64,000 nucleotides of DNA from Chakrabartyella piscis (GTDB lineage: Bacteria; Bacillota; Clostridia; Lachnospirales; Anaerotignaceae), in contig CP092441.1 in the NCBI GenBank assembly GCA_030067835.1, positions 806,001-870,000 on the forward strand, given 5' to 3'. Both the position numbers and the translations under genes were made by a program. A model generated the notes under the pieces. It did not search any database. It was not told the DNA's origin and was given only the letters and a program-made list of their open reading frames with translations. Of the stretch, positions 1 through 11,447 are shown in pieces. The first letter of the stretch is position 1, and each line of letters begins with the position of its first letter.

Positions 1-24
1 AAAATTCATTTGAAATAAATTATG

Positions 25-56
25 AGGGATGTCAATTTCGGTTGACATCTCTTTTT
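25..56 (+). terminator. Rho-independent terminator of an upstream gene
   Basis: An 8-bp stem (GATGTCAA paired with TTGACATC, extended by three weaker pairs) with a 6-base loop is followed by CTTTTT. It probably ends a transcript entering from outside the window. No coding sequence is visible before it. Confidence 0.7.
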
Positions 57-125
57 GATGAAATACCCTTGGTTTTATAAGGTTTGTTTGATTAAAAGAA
101 AATTGAAAAAACAAGCAAAAGTCTA

Positions 126-154
126 TTGACAGCAAAAAAGACTTATGTTATTCT
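126..154 (+). promoter_or_regulatory. Sigma-A promoter for rpmG-secE-nusG
   Basis: TTGACA (126-131), a 17-base spacer and TATTCT (149-154) stand about 70 bases before rpmG, just after the upstream terminator. It probably drives the rpmG-secE-nusG-rplK-rplA transcript. Confidence 0.75.
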
Positions 155-222
155 ACTACTAAGGACAGCAAAGTCCTTATTTTATTGTGAAAAAATATAA
201 ATCATCAATGGAGGTGAAAGAC

Positions 223-372
223 TTGAGAACAAGGATTACCTTAGCCTGCACAGAGTGCAAACAAAGAAATTACAGCACTACTAAGGACAAAAAAGTTATG
301 CCTGACAGAATGGAAATGAAAAAATATTGTAAATTCTGTAAATCCCACACATTGCACAAAGAAACTAAGTAA
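223..372 (+). CDS. rpmG: Ribosomal protein bL33
   Basis: A 49-residue large-subunit protein. Starting at TTG 223 gives the usual N-terminus [12 protein letters not shown], and GGAGGTG at 210-216 sits six bases upstream. An in-frame GTG at 187 would add 12 residues, has no good ribosome binding site and is less likely. Two CXXC pairs, CTEC near residues 9-12 and CKFC near 36-39, mark the zinc-binding form. It is the first gene of the cluster with secE and nusG, a standard Firmicutes arrangement. Confidence 0.93.
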   Translation: MRTRITLACTECKQRNYSTTKDKKVMPDRMEMKKYCKFCKSHTLHKETK

Positions 373-406
373 TGTTGTCGGAACTCCAAAAAAGGAAGTG
401 AACCTA

Positions 407-670
407 ATGGAAGAAAACAAAAACACTAGCACAAACCAAACGAGTGCGAACAAAAAAGTAGAAGCAAAGAAAACAAAAAAGAATGATGGCAAGGACAGTT
501 TTGCAGATTACAAGGCTGAATTCAAAAAGATTGTATGGCCAGATCGTCCAGAAGTTATTCAAAAAACATTTACCGTAATTGTGACTTCCCTTTTGATCGG
601 TGCAATTATCTTCTGTATGGATACGGTATTCTCTACCGCATACAATGGAATCATCGGACTTTTGGGTTAA
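407..670 (+). CDS. secE: Preprotein translocase subunit SecE
   Basis: An 87-residue membrane protein, the small essential subunit that clamps SecY in the protein-export channel. The first ~40 residues are charged and low in complexity (Lys, Asn, Thr). The conserved SecE segment FKKIVWPDRPEV comes just before a single C-terminal membrane helix (VIVTSLLIGAIIFCMDTVF). The ATG at 407 lies six bases after AAGGAAGTG; a GTG at 398 is in frame but falls inside that binding site. It sits between rpmG and nusG as in most Firmicutes. Confidence 0.95.
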   Translation: MEENKNTSTNQTSANKKVEAKKTKKNDGKDSFADYKAEFKKIVWPDRPEVIQKTFTVIVTSLLIGAIIFCMDTVFSTAYNGIIGLLG

Positions 671-699
671 GACAAATCGAGTAGAAAAAGGATGGTATT

Positions 700-1254
700 A
701 TGTCTGAAGAAATCAATAAGGTAGAAGTGATGAATTCACCAGCTGATGCAAGATGGTATGTTGTTCATACATATTCTGGCTATGAACAAAAAGTAAAAGA
801 CAATATTGCAAAAACTGTTGAAAACAGAGGGATGGAACATTTGATCCAAGAAATTAGTGTGCCAATGCAAGATGTTGAAGAAACAAAAGATGGCAAAACG
901 AAAATGGTTCAAAGAAAAGTATTTCCAGGCTATGTTCTCATTTATATGATTATGAATGATGAAACATGGTACATTGTCAGAAATACACGTGGCGTAACAA
1001 GTTTTGTTGGTCCAGGATCCAAACCAGTTCCACTTACAGACATGGAAGTTCGTGCCATGGGTATTGGTGGCAAAGCGGAAGAGTTGGATTTGGAACTTGG
1101 CGACAGTGTACGTGTAGTCGCAGGTCCATTTGCAGATTCTGTTGGCCACGTGAAAGAAATCAACACAAACAAGAGATGTGTTGTTGTGAATCTTTCTATC
1201 TTTGGTAGAGAAACACCAGTTGAGCTTGATTTCACAGAGATAGACAAGATTTAA
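700..1254 (+). CDS. nusG: Transcription termination/antitermination factor NusG
   Basis: A 184-residue protein with the two usual NusG domains. The N-terminal NGN domain starts at ARWYVVHTYSGYEQKV and includes FPGYVLI; it contacts RNA polymerase. The C-terminal KOW domain is recognisable at GDSVRVVAGPFADSVGHV. NusG modulates pausing and termination and couples transcription to partner factors. It lies 29 bases after secE and shortly before rplK, so it is probably cotranscribed with the ribosomal protein genes. Length and motifs are normal. Confidence 0.97.
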   Translation: MSEEINKVEVMNSPADARWYVVHTYSGYEQKVKDNIAKTVENRGMEHLIQEISVPMQDVEETKDGKTKMVQRKVFPGYVLIYMIMNDETWYIVRNTRGVTSFVGPGSKPVPLTDMEVRAMGIGGKAEELDLELGDSVRVVAGPFADSVGHVKEINTNKRCVVVNLSIFGRETPVELDFTEIDKI

Positions 1255-1284
1255 GTCAACTTTGAAGAAGGCGACCAGTCGCCG

Positions 1285-1314
1285 GTGGGAGGGAAAAACC
1301 CCGCTAATCACCAC
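1285..1314 (+). promoter_or_regulatory. L1-type autoregulatory RNA site before rplK
   Basis: The transcript can fold as GTGG-GA-GGG, a short A-rich loop, then CCC-CGCTAATCA-CCAC: two short helices separated by an asymmetric internal loop. This has the layout of known L1-binding sites in rplK-rplA mRNA, which mimic the 23S L1 stalk. It ends seven bases before the rplK ribosome binding site. Function is inferred from sequence layout and position. Confidence 0.65.
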
Positions 1315-1334
1315 ATTTATAGGAGGTGCCAATC

Positions 1335-1760
1335 ATGGCAAAAAAAGTAACAGGTTATATTAAATTGCAAATTCCAGCAGCGAAAGCAACACCAGCGCCA
1401 CCTGTAGGTCCTGCTTTGGGTCAACATGGTGTAAATATCATGGGCTTTTGTAAAGAATTCAATGAAAGAACAAATGCACAAGCTGGCTTGATTATTCCTG
1501 TAGTAATCACAGTTTACGCTGACAGAAGCTATACTTTCATTACAAAAACACCACCAGCTGCAGTTCTTTTGAAAAAAGCTTGCGGTTTGGAATCTGGTTC
1601 TGGTGTACCTAACAAAACAAAAGTTGCTAAAATTTCCAAAGCAAAAGTTATGGAAATCGCAGAATTGAAAATGCCTGATTTGAATGCAGCTAACGTTGAT
1701 TCTGCATACAGCATGATCTGTGGTACAGCAAGAAGTATGGGTATCGTTGTTGAAGACTAA
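1335..1760 (+). CDS. rplK: Ribosomal protein uL11
   Basis: A 141-residue protein of the GTPase-associated centre, which binds 23S rRNA helices 43-44 and works with the L10/L12 stalk. The start [20 protein letters not shown] and the proline-rich [17 protein letters not shown] segment are diagnostic, and the C-terminal RNA-binding half ([16 protein letters not shown]) is present. ATG 1335 has AGGAGG at 1321-1326; an in-frame GTG at 1326 overlaps that site and is unlikely to be used. A predicted L1-binding hairpin precedes it, so rplK is probably translationally controlled by L1. Confidence 0.98.
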   Translation: MAKKVTGYIKLQIPAAKATPAPPVGPALGQHGVNIMGFCKEFNERTNAQAGLIIPVVITVYADRSYTFITKTPPAAVLLKKACGLESGSGVPNKTKVAKISKAKVMEIAELKMPDLNAANVDSAYSMICGTARSMGIVVED

Positions 1761-1785
1761 GCCTTTCAAAATTTGATTGGCAGGC

Positions 1786-1814
1786 GTGGGAGGGAATTCT
1801 CCCGATATTACCAC
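1786..1814 (+). promoter_or_regulatory. Second L1-type RNA site before rplA
   Basis: GTGG-GA-GGG, a six-base loop, then CCC-GATATTA-CCAC repeats the architecture found before rplK, three bases ahead of the AAGGAGG of rplA. The GA bulge on the 5' strand and purine/AU-rich loop on the 3' strand are shared by both sites. It probably allows direct feedback of L1 on its own gene. Confidence 0.65.
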
Positions 1815-1831
1815 ATAAGGAGGTCACGAAA

Positions 1832-2527
1832 GTGAAAAGAGGAAAAAAATATAGCGAGGCAGCAAAACTCGTAGATAAAGCAATGCTTTACGATACAGTA
1901 GACGCAATCGAATTGGCACAAAAAACATCTGTGACAAAATTCGATGCAACAGTAGAAGCACACATTCGTTTGGGCGTTGACAGCAGACATGCTGATCAAC
2001 AAGTACGTGGTGCCGTTGTTCTTCCACACGGTACAGGTAAAACAGTTCGTGTATTGGTATTTGCAAAAGGTGCTAAAGCAGAAGAAGCTGTAGCAGCTGG
2101 TGCAGATTTCGTTGGAGCTGAAGATTTGATTCCAAAAATTCAAGGTGAAAACTGGTTTGGATTTGACGTTGCTGTAGCAACACCAGACATGATGGGTGTT
2201 GTAGGTCGTTTGGGTCGTGTACTTGGACCTAAAGGTTTGATGCCAAGCCCTAAAGCTGGTACAGTAACTATGGACGTTACAAAAGCAATCAACGATATCA
2301 AAGCAGGTAAAATTGAATATCGTTTGGATAAAACAAACATCATTCACGTTCCTGTAGGCAAAGTATCCTTCGGTTCTGAAAAGTTGCAAGATAACTTCGA
2401 AACTTTGATGAAAGCGATTATAAAAGCAAAACCTCAAGCAGCTAAAGGTCAATACTTGAAAAGTGTTGTTTTGTCCACAACAATGGGCCCTGGTGTTAAG
2501 GTAAATACAGCTAAAATTACAGAATAA
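1832..2527 (+). CDS. rplA: Ribosomal protein uL1
   Basis: A 231-residue protein forming the L1 stalk that moves with deacylated tRNA at the E site; in many bacteria it also represses its own operon by binding a similar RNA fold in the mRNA. GTG start with AAGGAGG at 1817-1823. The core motifs [31 protein letters not shown] and [18 protein letters not shown] are all intact. The length is normal. It is the last gene before the L10 leader, where a new transcript probably begins. Confidence 0.98.
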   Translation: MKRGKKYSEAAKLVDKAMLYDTVDAIELAQKTSVTKFDATVEAHIRLGVDSRHADQQVRGAVVLPHGTGKTVRVLVFAKGAKAEEAVAAGADFVGAEDLIPKIQGENWFGFDVAVATPDMMGVVGRLGRVLGPKGLMPSPKAGTVTMDVTKAINDIKAGKIEYRLDKTNIIHVPVGKVSFGSEKLQDNFETLMKAIIKAKPQAAKGQYLKSVVLSTTMGPGVKVNTAKITE

Positions 2528-2602
2528 TGAGTCCTTGCATAAATATGCTATAATCAATTGCGCAAGTTTACTTGTAAGCGATTACATTGTGGTATATTTA
2601 TA

Positions 2603-2660
2603 TTTGGCGAATAGCCAAATCGAGATTTCTGCGAAGCAGAAATCCGATGCAAGACGAATG
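2603..2660 (+). other. Intergenic hairpins between rplA and the L10 leader
   Basis: Two perfect inverted repeats stand side by side: TTTGGC/GCCAAA (2603-2619) and GATTTCTGC/GCAGAAATC with a 3-base loop (2624-2644). No T-run follows, so they are not typical terminators. They may protect the rplA mRNA end or be RNA processing sites. I recognise no known RNA family. Confidence 0.5.
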
Positions 2661-2708
2661 CATTGGAGAAACTTTGATGCAATTAGTAAAACAATTTCCA
2701 ATTGGCTA

Positions 2709-2738
2709 TTGACAATTTGGATTACCTTATGGTACTAT
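2709..2738 (+). promoter_or_regulatory. Promoter for the rplJ-rplL transcript
   Basis: TTGACA (2709-2714) is followed after 18 bases by TACTAT (2733-2738). It lies directly upstream of the L10 leader and so would produce a regulated rplJ-rplL mRNA. Confidence 0.65.
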
Positions 2739-2749
2739 ATATAAGTTGA

Positions 2750-2870
2750 AAAGAATTATCGAATATGCCGTAGACAGTAGGTGTGGTGTTCCACGTAAAT
2801 CCTACCGAGGAAATTGCTGAAATATAAAGCGCAGCCTCTTTGTCTATTGCAAAGAGGCTTTTTTTCCGGC
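2750..2870 (+). ncRNA. L10 ribosomal protein leader with attenuator
   Basis: The untranslated leader contains the recognisable L10-leader core, CCGTAGACAGTAGGTG followed by a hairpin and AAATCCTACCGAGG. It ends in a terminator stem AGCCTCTTT/AAAGAGGCT (2833-2859) with seven T residues. In Firmicutes such leaders bind the L10(L12)4 complex to repress expression. The AAGGAGG of rplJ follows at once. Confidence 0.85.
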
Positions 2871-2895
2871 AAAAAAGAATTAAGGAGGTGTAAGT

Positions 2896-3402
2896 ATGGC
2901 AAAGATTGAACAAAAACAAGTCATTGTGAATGAAATCAAAGAAAAACTTAATGGTGCTGCTTCCGTAGTTATGGTTGATGCAAGAGGTTTGACTGTAGAA
3001 CAAGACACAATCTTGAGAAAACAACTTAGAGAAGCTGGCGTTGAATACAAAGTTTACAAAAACACAATGGTAAACTGGGCAATTCAAGGTACAGAATTCG
3101 AAGGTTTGTCCAGCTACTTGTCTGGTCCTAGTGCATTCGCATTCAGCTATGAAGATGCTACAACAGGCGCTGCTGTGTTGAGCAAAGTGGCAAAAGAAAT
3201 GCAAGAATTGGAATTCAAAGCAGGTGTTGTTGAAGGTGTTGTTTATGATGCAGAAGGTATGAAACTTGTTGCAGAAATTCCTTCCAGAGATGTATTGCTT
3301 TCCAAATTGTTGGGCAGCTTCAAGAGCCCAATGTCTTCTTTCGCAAGAGTTATCGATCAAATCGCGAAAAAAGATGGTACAGAAGAAGCAGCAGCTGAAT
3401 AA
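2896..3402 (+). CDS. rplJ: Ribosomal protein uL10
   Basis: A 168-residue stalk base protein that anchors the L12 dimers to 23S rRNA and L11. The N-terminal globular part carries the usual VVMVDARGLTVEQDTILRKQLREAG and YKVYKNTMVNWA segments. The C-terminal helix, around FKSPMSSFARVIDQIAKK, is the L12-binding spine. The start ATG follows TAAGGAGG. It is preceded by its own leader RNA and followed about 85 bases later by rplL. Confidence 0.97.
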   Translation: MAKIEQKQVIVNEIKEKLNGAASVVMVDARGLTVEQDTILRKQLREAGVEYKVYKNTMVNWAIQGTEFEGLSSYLSGPSAFAFSYEDATTGAAVLSKVAKEMQELEFKAGVVEGVVYDAEGMKLVAEIPSRDVLLSKLLGSFKSPMSSFARVIDQIAKKDGTEEAAAE

Positions 3403-3487
3403 TAATTGGCTCCTGCAAATCGCTTAGTGATAAGCAAAATGACGAATATACATTCAAAAATAAACTATAAAATGGAGGTACATGAAA

Positions 3488-3859
3488 ATGGCAAAATTGA
3501 CAATTGAAGAAATCATCGCAGCTGTAGAAGAACTTACAGTATTGGAACTTAATGAATTGGTATCCGCAGCAGAAGAAAAATTCGGCGTATCCGCAGCAGC
3601 TGGTGTTGCAGTAGTAGCAGGTGGTCCTGCAGCTGCAGCTGAAGAAAAAACAGAATTCGACGTAGAATTGACAGCTGTTGGTTCCGAAAAAATCAAAGTT
3701 ATCAAAGTAGTTAAAGACGTTTGTGGTTTGGGCTTGAAAGAAGCTAAAGAAGCTGTAGATGGTGCTCCTAAAGTATTGAAAGAAGCAGTATCCAAAGAAG
3801 ATGCTGAAGCTATCAAAGCTAAATTGGAAGAAGTTGGCGCTTCCGTTACAATTAAATAA
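3488..3859 (+). CDS. rplL: Ribosomal protein bL12 (L7/L12)
   Basis: A 123-residue acidic stalk protein that recruits translational GTPases. [20 protein letters not shown] is the dimerisation domain. An alanine/glycine-rich hinge ([20 protein letters not shown]) leads to the conserved C-terminal factor-binding domain with [20 protein letters not shown]. The ATG at 3488 is eight bases from GGAGGT (3474-3479); an ATG two codons earlier is too close to it. A terminator follows, and no rpoB comes after it, contrary to the common order. Confidence 0.97.
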   Translation: MAKLTIEEIIAAVEELTVLELNELVSAAEEKFGVSAAAGVAVVAGGPAAAAEEKTEFDVELTAVGSEKIKVIKVVKDVCGLGLKEAKEAVDGAPKVLKEAVSKEDAEAIKAKLEEVGASVTIK

Positions 3860-3896
3860 TTTAAATGTAATGAGCTGTCAAAGTGATTTGACTATG

Positions 3897-3927
3897 AAAA
3901 CCGTAGGATGTATGTCCTGCGGTTTTT
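3897..3927 (+). terminator. Terminator after rplL
   Basis: The stem AAAACCGTAGGA/TCCTGCGGTTTT with a 6-base loop runs into TTTTT. It closes the L10-L12 transcript before the rRNA region. Confidence 0.85.
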
Positions 3928-3930
3928 CTA

Positions 3931-4230
3931 ATATAAGGTAGGAAAAGGATTAACCAGCATACGGTTATAGAATGGAATAGCGGTATGAATGTACTGGAAA
4001 AGGCTTGTAGGGCTCTATGAGGGCATAATTACGAAGGGGAGAACTTTGGGGTGGTGAATTTCAGCTGTTGTATCAGATGACGATCTGGTGGGGATGCATA
4101 ATGGTTTGTTTGCACATGATATTTCATATAAGAAAAAAGGTGAAATTAGGTTTTATTGGTGCAGAAAACCATGAAAACAAGCGGGTTTAGAAGAAAAAGA
4201 AAGAAAATAGTAGAAATTTGAAAAAAAGTG
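3931..4230. other. Unassigned 300-bp stretch upstream of the rrn promoters
   Basis: No convincing gene is visible. The only open frames are short and lack ribosome binding sites. It is slightly richer in G than the AT-rich promoter region that follows, and could hold decayed sequence or an unrecognised RNA. Confidence 0.3.
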
Positions 4231-4258
4231 TTGACAATTCCCAGAAAGCGTGTATAAT
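4231..4258 (+). promoter_or_regulatory. rrn promoter P1
   Basis: TTGACA (4231-4236), a 16-base spacer and consensus TATAAT (4253-4258), preceded by an A-rich segment resembling an UP element. It is the first of three promoters ahead of 16S. Confidence 0.8.
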
Positions 4259-4371
4259 TAAACAAGTCGCTAAGAGATGCGAGGCGCGGAAGTCTCAAAG
4301 AGCAACTCGACATAGTTTGAACGTGAGTTTGAAAAAGCTCAAAAGAATTTGAAAATAAATAAAAAAAGTTC

Positions 4372-4400
4372 TTGACAAGTTATGGTAAAAGTGATAAACT
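4372..4400 (+). promoter_or_regulatory. rrn promoter P2
   Basis: TTGACA (4372-4377), a 17-base spacer and TAAACT (4395-4400). The run AAAAAAAGTTC just upstream resembles the segments before P1 and P3, suggesting tandem duplication. Confidence 0.7.
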
Positions 4401-4470
4401 AATATTCGCTGACAACGAAAGTTGCTGCGAGACAAGCACAAAAAACTTTCTAAAAAAAGTAAAAAAGTGC

Positions 4471-4499
4471 TTGACAAACAAAACAAAGTTTGATACAAT
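4471..4499 (+). promoter_or_regulatory. rrn promoter P3
   Basis: TTGACA (4471-4476), a 17-base spacer and TACAAT (4494-4499). A sequence very similar to this promoter recurs at 9941-9969, before the downstream tRNA cluster. Confidence 0.8.
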
Positions 4500-4785
4500 A
4501 ATCTAGCTGCTGAAACAGTGGCAAGCAAATGTAACAAACAAAATGAAGATTGATCCTTGAAAACTGAACAGTATGTAAAGAATAAACACAACCCATAGTC
4601 AATTCGATATCTATAATGGTATCAATAAACTAAAACTTTTGTTGGTTTTCAGAAAACCATCATTAGCCAGATAATTAAGTTTAACTGGTTAGGAATTAAA
4701 CCAAATTGAATGGCAAGTTTGAAGAAAGTATTCATATTTTTCTCTGAAAAATATTCATGAAATTTTCGAACTCGTTCAAAAATTT

Positions 4786-6313
<1,528 letters not shown>

Positions 6314-6394
6314 TGGAGTATTGGTTGAATATTCATATATACTGTTTGGTTTTGAAGGATTACCTTCAAGAAAAAAAGCAAAAATAATAACATC

Positions 6395-6511
6395 TTCGGT
6401 GATGATGCGCTCAGGGGACACATCCGTTCCCATTCCGAACACGACGATTAAGACCTGAGCGGTCGATGATACTTGGTGGGCAGCTGCCTGGGAAAGTAGA
6501 TGGTCGCCGAA
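6395..6511 (+). rRNA. rrf: 5S ribosomal RNA, copy 1, between 16S and 23S
   Basis: About 117 bases with the 5S core GATGCGCTCAGGGGACACA, CCATTCCGAACACGACG and GGTGGGCAGCTGCCTGGGAA. The complementary ends TTCGG and CCGAA form the terminal helix. It lies in the 16S-23S spacer ahead of two tRNAs rather than after 23S. The body is identical to copy 2 (10177-10293), while the terminal helix bases differ in a compensated way. Confidence 0.95.
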
Positions 6512-6521
6512 GTCCTATTAT

Positions 6522-6595
<74 letters not shown>

Positions 6596-6651
6596 CTGTT
6601 ATAATTTTATAACAAATCAGCGTAAAATCAACAAATTGAATAAAACTTTAT

Positions 6652-6724
6652 GGGGGTTTAGCTCAGCTGGGAGAGCACCTGCCTTGCACGCAGGGGGTCG
6701 CAAGTTCGAACCTTGTAATCTCCA
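6652..6724 (+). tRNA. tRNA-Ala (TGC)
   Basis: A 73-base cloverleaf with anticodon TGC in the loop TTGCACG. The acceptor GGGGGTT/AATCTCC contains two G-U pairs. CCA is not encoded. It is the second tRNA of the 16S-23S spacer. Confidence 0.95.
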
Positions 6725-6997
6725 TTCACCAACATTTACAACGTGAATGATTGGTATGCACCTTGAAAACTGAATACAAGAAAAAGAGTCAATTATTGAG
6801 AAAGATTTATCTTTTTCATAATTATCGAGAAAAAAGAAACAACCTTCTCATAGTAGAGTCGTCTATTATGAAGAAGAAAAATATCAAAAAAATTGTAGTA
6901 TCGCTACTACAAAACATTCCAAATGAACAAAGCTGTTACACGCAAGTGTGATAGACCGTTTTCTTCTTTAAACTAATTATTGAAGGAAACTACAAAT

Positions 6998-9896
<2,899 letters not shown>

Positions 9897-9940
9897 AAAG
9901 CAATTTGGAGTCACAGAGTGACAAAAAGTCAGCAAAAGTG

Positions 9941-9969
9941 TTGACAAAATCGATAATTAATTGTACAAT
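9941..9969 (+). promoter_or_regulatory. Promoter for the downstream tRNA-5S cluster
   Basis: TTGACA (9941-9946), a 17-base spacer and TACAAT (9964-9969). It resembles rrn P3. It stands between the 23S end and the 3' arm of the 23S processing stem, so the tRNA cluster can be transcribed alone as well as by read-through. Confidence 0.75.
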
Positions 9970-10015
9970 AATTCTTGTGTTCAGTTTTGAAGGTGTAGAG
10001 ATATACCTGATATAA

Positions 10016-10087
10016 TCCTCCTTAGCTCAGCGGTAGAGCATTCGGCTGTTAACCGAAGGGTCGTTGGTTCAAGCCCAACAGGGGGAG
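10016..10087 (+). tRNA. tRNA-Asn (GTT)
   Basis: A 72-base cloverleaf, acceptor TCCTCCT/AGGGGGA, anticodon loop CTGTTAA giving GTT, T-arm GTTGG/CCAAC. CCA is not encoded. Confidence 0.95.
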
Positions 10088-10094
10088 TTTATAT

Positions 10095-10166
10095 GGTCCG
10101 TTGGTCAAGGGGTTAAGACACCGCCCTTTCACGGCGGTAACGCGGGTTCGAATCCCGCACGGATCA
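10095..10166 (+). tRNA. tRNA-Glu (TTC)
   Basis: A 72-base cloverleaf, acceptor GGTCCGT/ACGGATC with one G-U pair, anticodon TTC, discriminator A. CCA is not encoded. It lies seven bases after tRNA-Asn. Confidence 0.95.
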
Positions 10167-10176
10167 TATTTAGATT

Positions 10177-10293
10177 TCTGGTGATGATGCGCTCAGGGGA
10201 CACATCCGTTCCCATTCCGAACACGACGATTAAGACCTGAGCGGTCGATGATACTTGGTGGGCAGCTGCCTGGGAAAGTAGATGGTCGCCAGA
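10177..10293 (+). rRNA. rrf: 5S ribosomal RNA, copy 2, inside the tRNA cluster
   Basis: The same body as copy 1, with terminal helix TCTGG/CCAGA in place of TTCGG/CCGAA. It lies between tRNA-Glu and tRNA-Thr, about 280 bases after 23S and beyond an independent promoter. Confidence 0.95.
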
Positions 10294-10305
10294 ATTTATT
10301 ATTAA

Positions 10306-10378
10306 GCCGATGTGGCTCAATTGGCAGAGCAGCTGACTTGTAATCAGCAGGTTATCGGTTCGAGTCCGATCATCGGCT
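10306..10378 (+). tRNA. tRNA-Thr (TGT)
   Basis: A 73-base cloverleaf, acceptor GCCGATG/CATCGGC, anticodon loop CTTGTAA giving TGT, T-stem ATCGG/CCGAT, discriminator T. CCA is not encoded. Confidence 0.95.
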
Positions 10379-10419
10379 TATTTTTTTACGAATAGTGTAG
10401 TTTAGTGATGAACTTCTCT

Positions 10420-10493
10420 GGGTCTTTAGCTCAGTTGGTTAGAGCATCCGGCTCATAACCGGACGGTCCCGGGTTCGAGTCCCTGAAGACCCA
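10420..10493 (+). tRNA. tRNA with CAT anticodon (Ile2 or Met)
   Basis: A 74-base cloverleaf, acceptor GGGTCTT/AAGACCC, anticodon stem TCCGG/CCGGA, anticodon CAT. The D-arm and anticodon stem resemble Bacillus tRNA-Ile2, whose C34 becomes lysidine to read AUA, more than the elongator tRNA-Met at 10731. Identity cannot be settled by eye. The T-stem CCGGG/CCCTG contains a C-T mismatch at its second pair. Confidence 0.85.
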
Positions 10494-10525
10494 CTATATT
10501 TATTGTAACAAGTGTACCAACGTTT

Positions 10526-10599
<74 letters not shown>

Positions 10600-10636
10600 T
10601 TTTTTAATTAAATATTGATATATGCAACTGTTTTGT

Positions 10637-10709
10637 GGGAGTTTAGCTCAGCTGGGAGAGCATCTGCCTTACAAGCAGAGGGTCACAGGTTCGAGCCCTG
10701 TAACTCCCA
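10637..10709 (+). tRNA. tRNA-Val (TAC)
   Basis: A 73-base cloverleaf, acceptor GGGAGTT/AACTCCC, anticodon loop CTTACAA giving TAC, T-arm ACAGG/CCTGT. CCA is not encoded. Confidence 0.96.
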
Positions 10710-10730
10710 TTTCATGATACAATTGCATAT

Positions 10731-10804
10731 GGCGGAGTAGCTCAGTTGGCTAGAGCACACGGTTCATACCCGTGGTGTCAGGGGTTCAAATCCCTTCTCC
10801 GCTA
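10731..10804 (+). tRNA. tRNA-Met (CAT), elongator type
   Basis: A 74-base cloverleaf with anticodon CAT. The D-arm and anticodon stem (CACGG/CCGTG) follow the pattern of Bacillus elongator tRNA-Met. The first acceptor pair is G-U. It lacks the three G-C pairs in the anticodon stem expected of an initiator. Last gene of the cluster. Confidence 0.9.
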
Positions 10805-10810
10805 TCTTTA

Positions 10811-10843
10811 AACAGAAATTTCAATTCGAGGTTTCTGTTTTTT
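10811..10843 (+). terminator. Terminator of the tRNA cluster
   Basis: AACAGAAA/TTTCTGTT stem with a 13-base loop, followed by a run of T. It ends the rrn-tRNA transcript. Confidence 0.8.
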
Positions 10844-10893
10844 TATTGTTGTCAAGAAGGTTAGAGGTAGTACCAAAAATAGTTTTTAAATTT

Positions 10894-10922
10894 TAGACAG
10901 TTTTTTTCCAATATGATATACT
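10894..10922 (+). promoter_or_regulatory. Promoter for the permease pair
   Basis: TAGACA (10894-10899), a 17-base spacer and TATACT (10917-10922), about 48 bases before the first permease gene. Confidence 0.6.
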
Positions 10923-10969
10923 AAAAGAAATATTATTATAAATGAGTTCAGTATAGAAAGGATTATAAT

Positions 10970-11446
10970 ATGTTTACCTATATTATATATATAATTGCCA
11001 TTTGTGGTTTGATGGTATCGTGGCTGAAGGATAAATCTAAAACAAAGATGGCGTTACGCAAAGCTTGGAAAACGTTTGAGGGTATTTTTCCTCAATTGAT
11101 TACGGTTTTGATGATTATCGGTGTAATGTTGACACTTGTAGATGAAAGCGTTATTTCCAGTTGGCTAGGCAGTGATTCTTCTGGAATAGGTGTGATTTTG
11201 GCAGCTATATTAGGTTCTATTACCCTGATACCAGGATTTGTTGCATTTCCTTTGGCAGCGTCCTTATTGGAGATGGGGGCGGGTTATATGCAAATCACCA
11301 TGTTTTTGACTACCCTTATGATGGTGGGGATTATAACATTTCCTGTGGAGTCTAAATATTTTGGTAAAAAAATCACCATGAAACGTAATGTATTTGCATT
11401 TTGTTTTGCAGTATGTATTTCTCTAGTGATTGGAGGGGTTTTTTGA
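10970..11446 (+). CDS. Permease, first half of a split DUF318/COG0701-like transporter
   Basis: A 158-residue integral membrane protein with about four helices and no soluble domain. After the first helix there is a basic stretch (WLKDKSKTKMALRKAWKTFE), then a helix pair and the segment GSITLIPGFVAFPLAASLLE. That G...P.....FP.A pattern recurs in the next gene, as expected for the two inverted halves of the YraQ/ArsP1-type predicted permease family. The substrate is unknown; relatives are linked to metal or organoarsenical export, which should not be assumed here. The stop lies one base before the ATG of the partner gene. Confidence 0.7.
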   Translation: MFTYIIYIIAICGLMVSWLKDKSKTKMALRKAWKTFEGIFPQLITVLMIIGVMLTLVDESVISSWLGSDSSGIGVILAAILGSITLIPGFVAFPLAASLLEMGAGYMQITMFLTTLMMVGIITFPVESKYFGKKITMKRNVFAFCFAVCISLVIGGVF

Positions 11447-11447
11447 T

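Noticed and set aside
2535..2744. A 69-codon frame between rplA and the L10 leader
   Set aside because: It has no ribosome binding site and overlaps hairpins and the rplJ promoter.
6751..6951. A 66-codon frame between tRNA-Ala and 23S
   Set aside because: It lies in the pre-23S spacer and includes the processing-stem arm.
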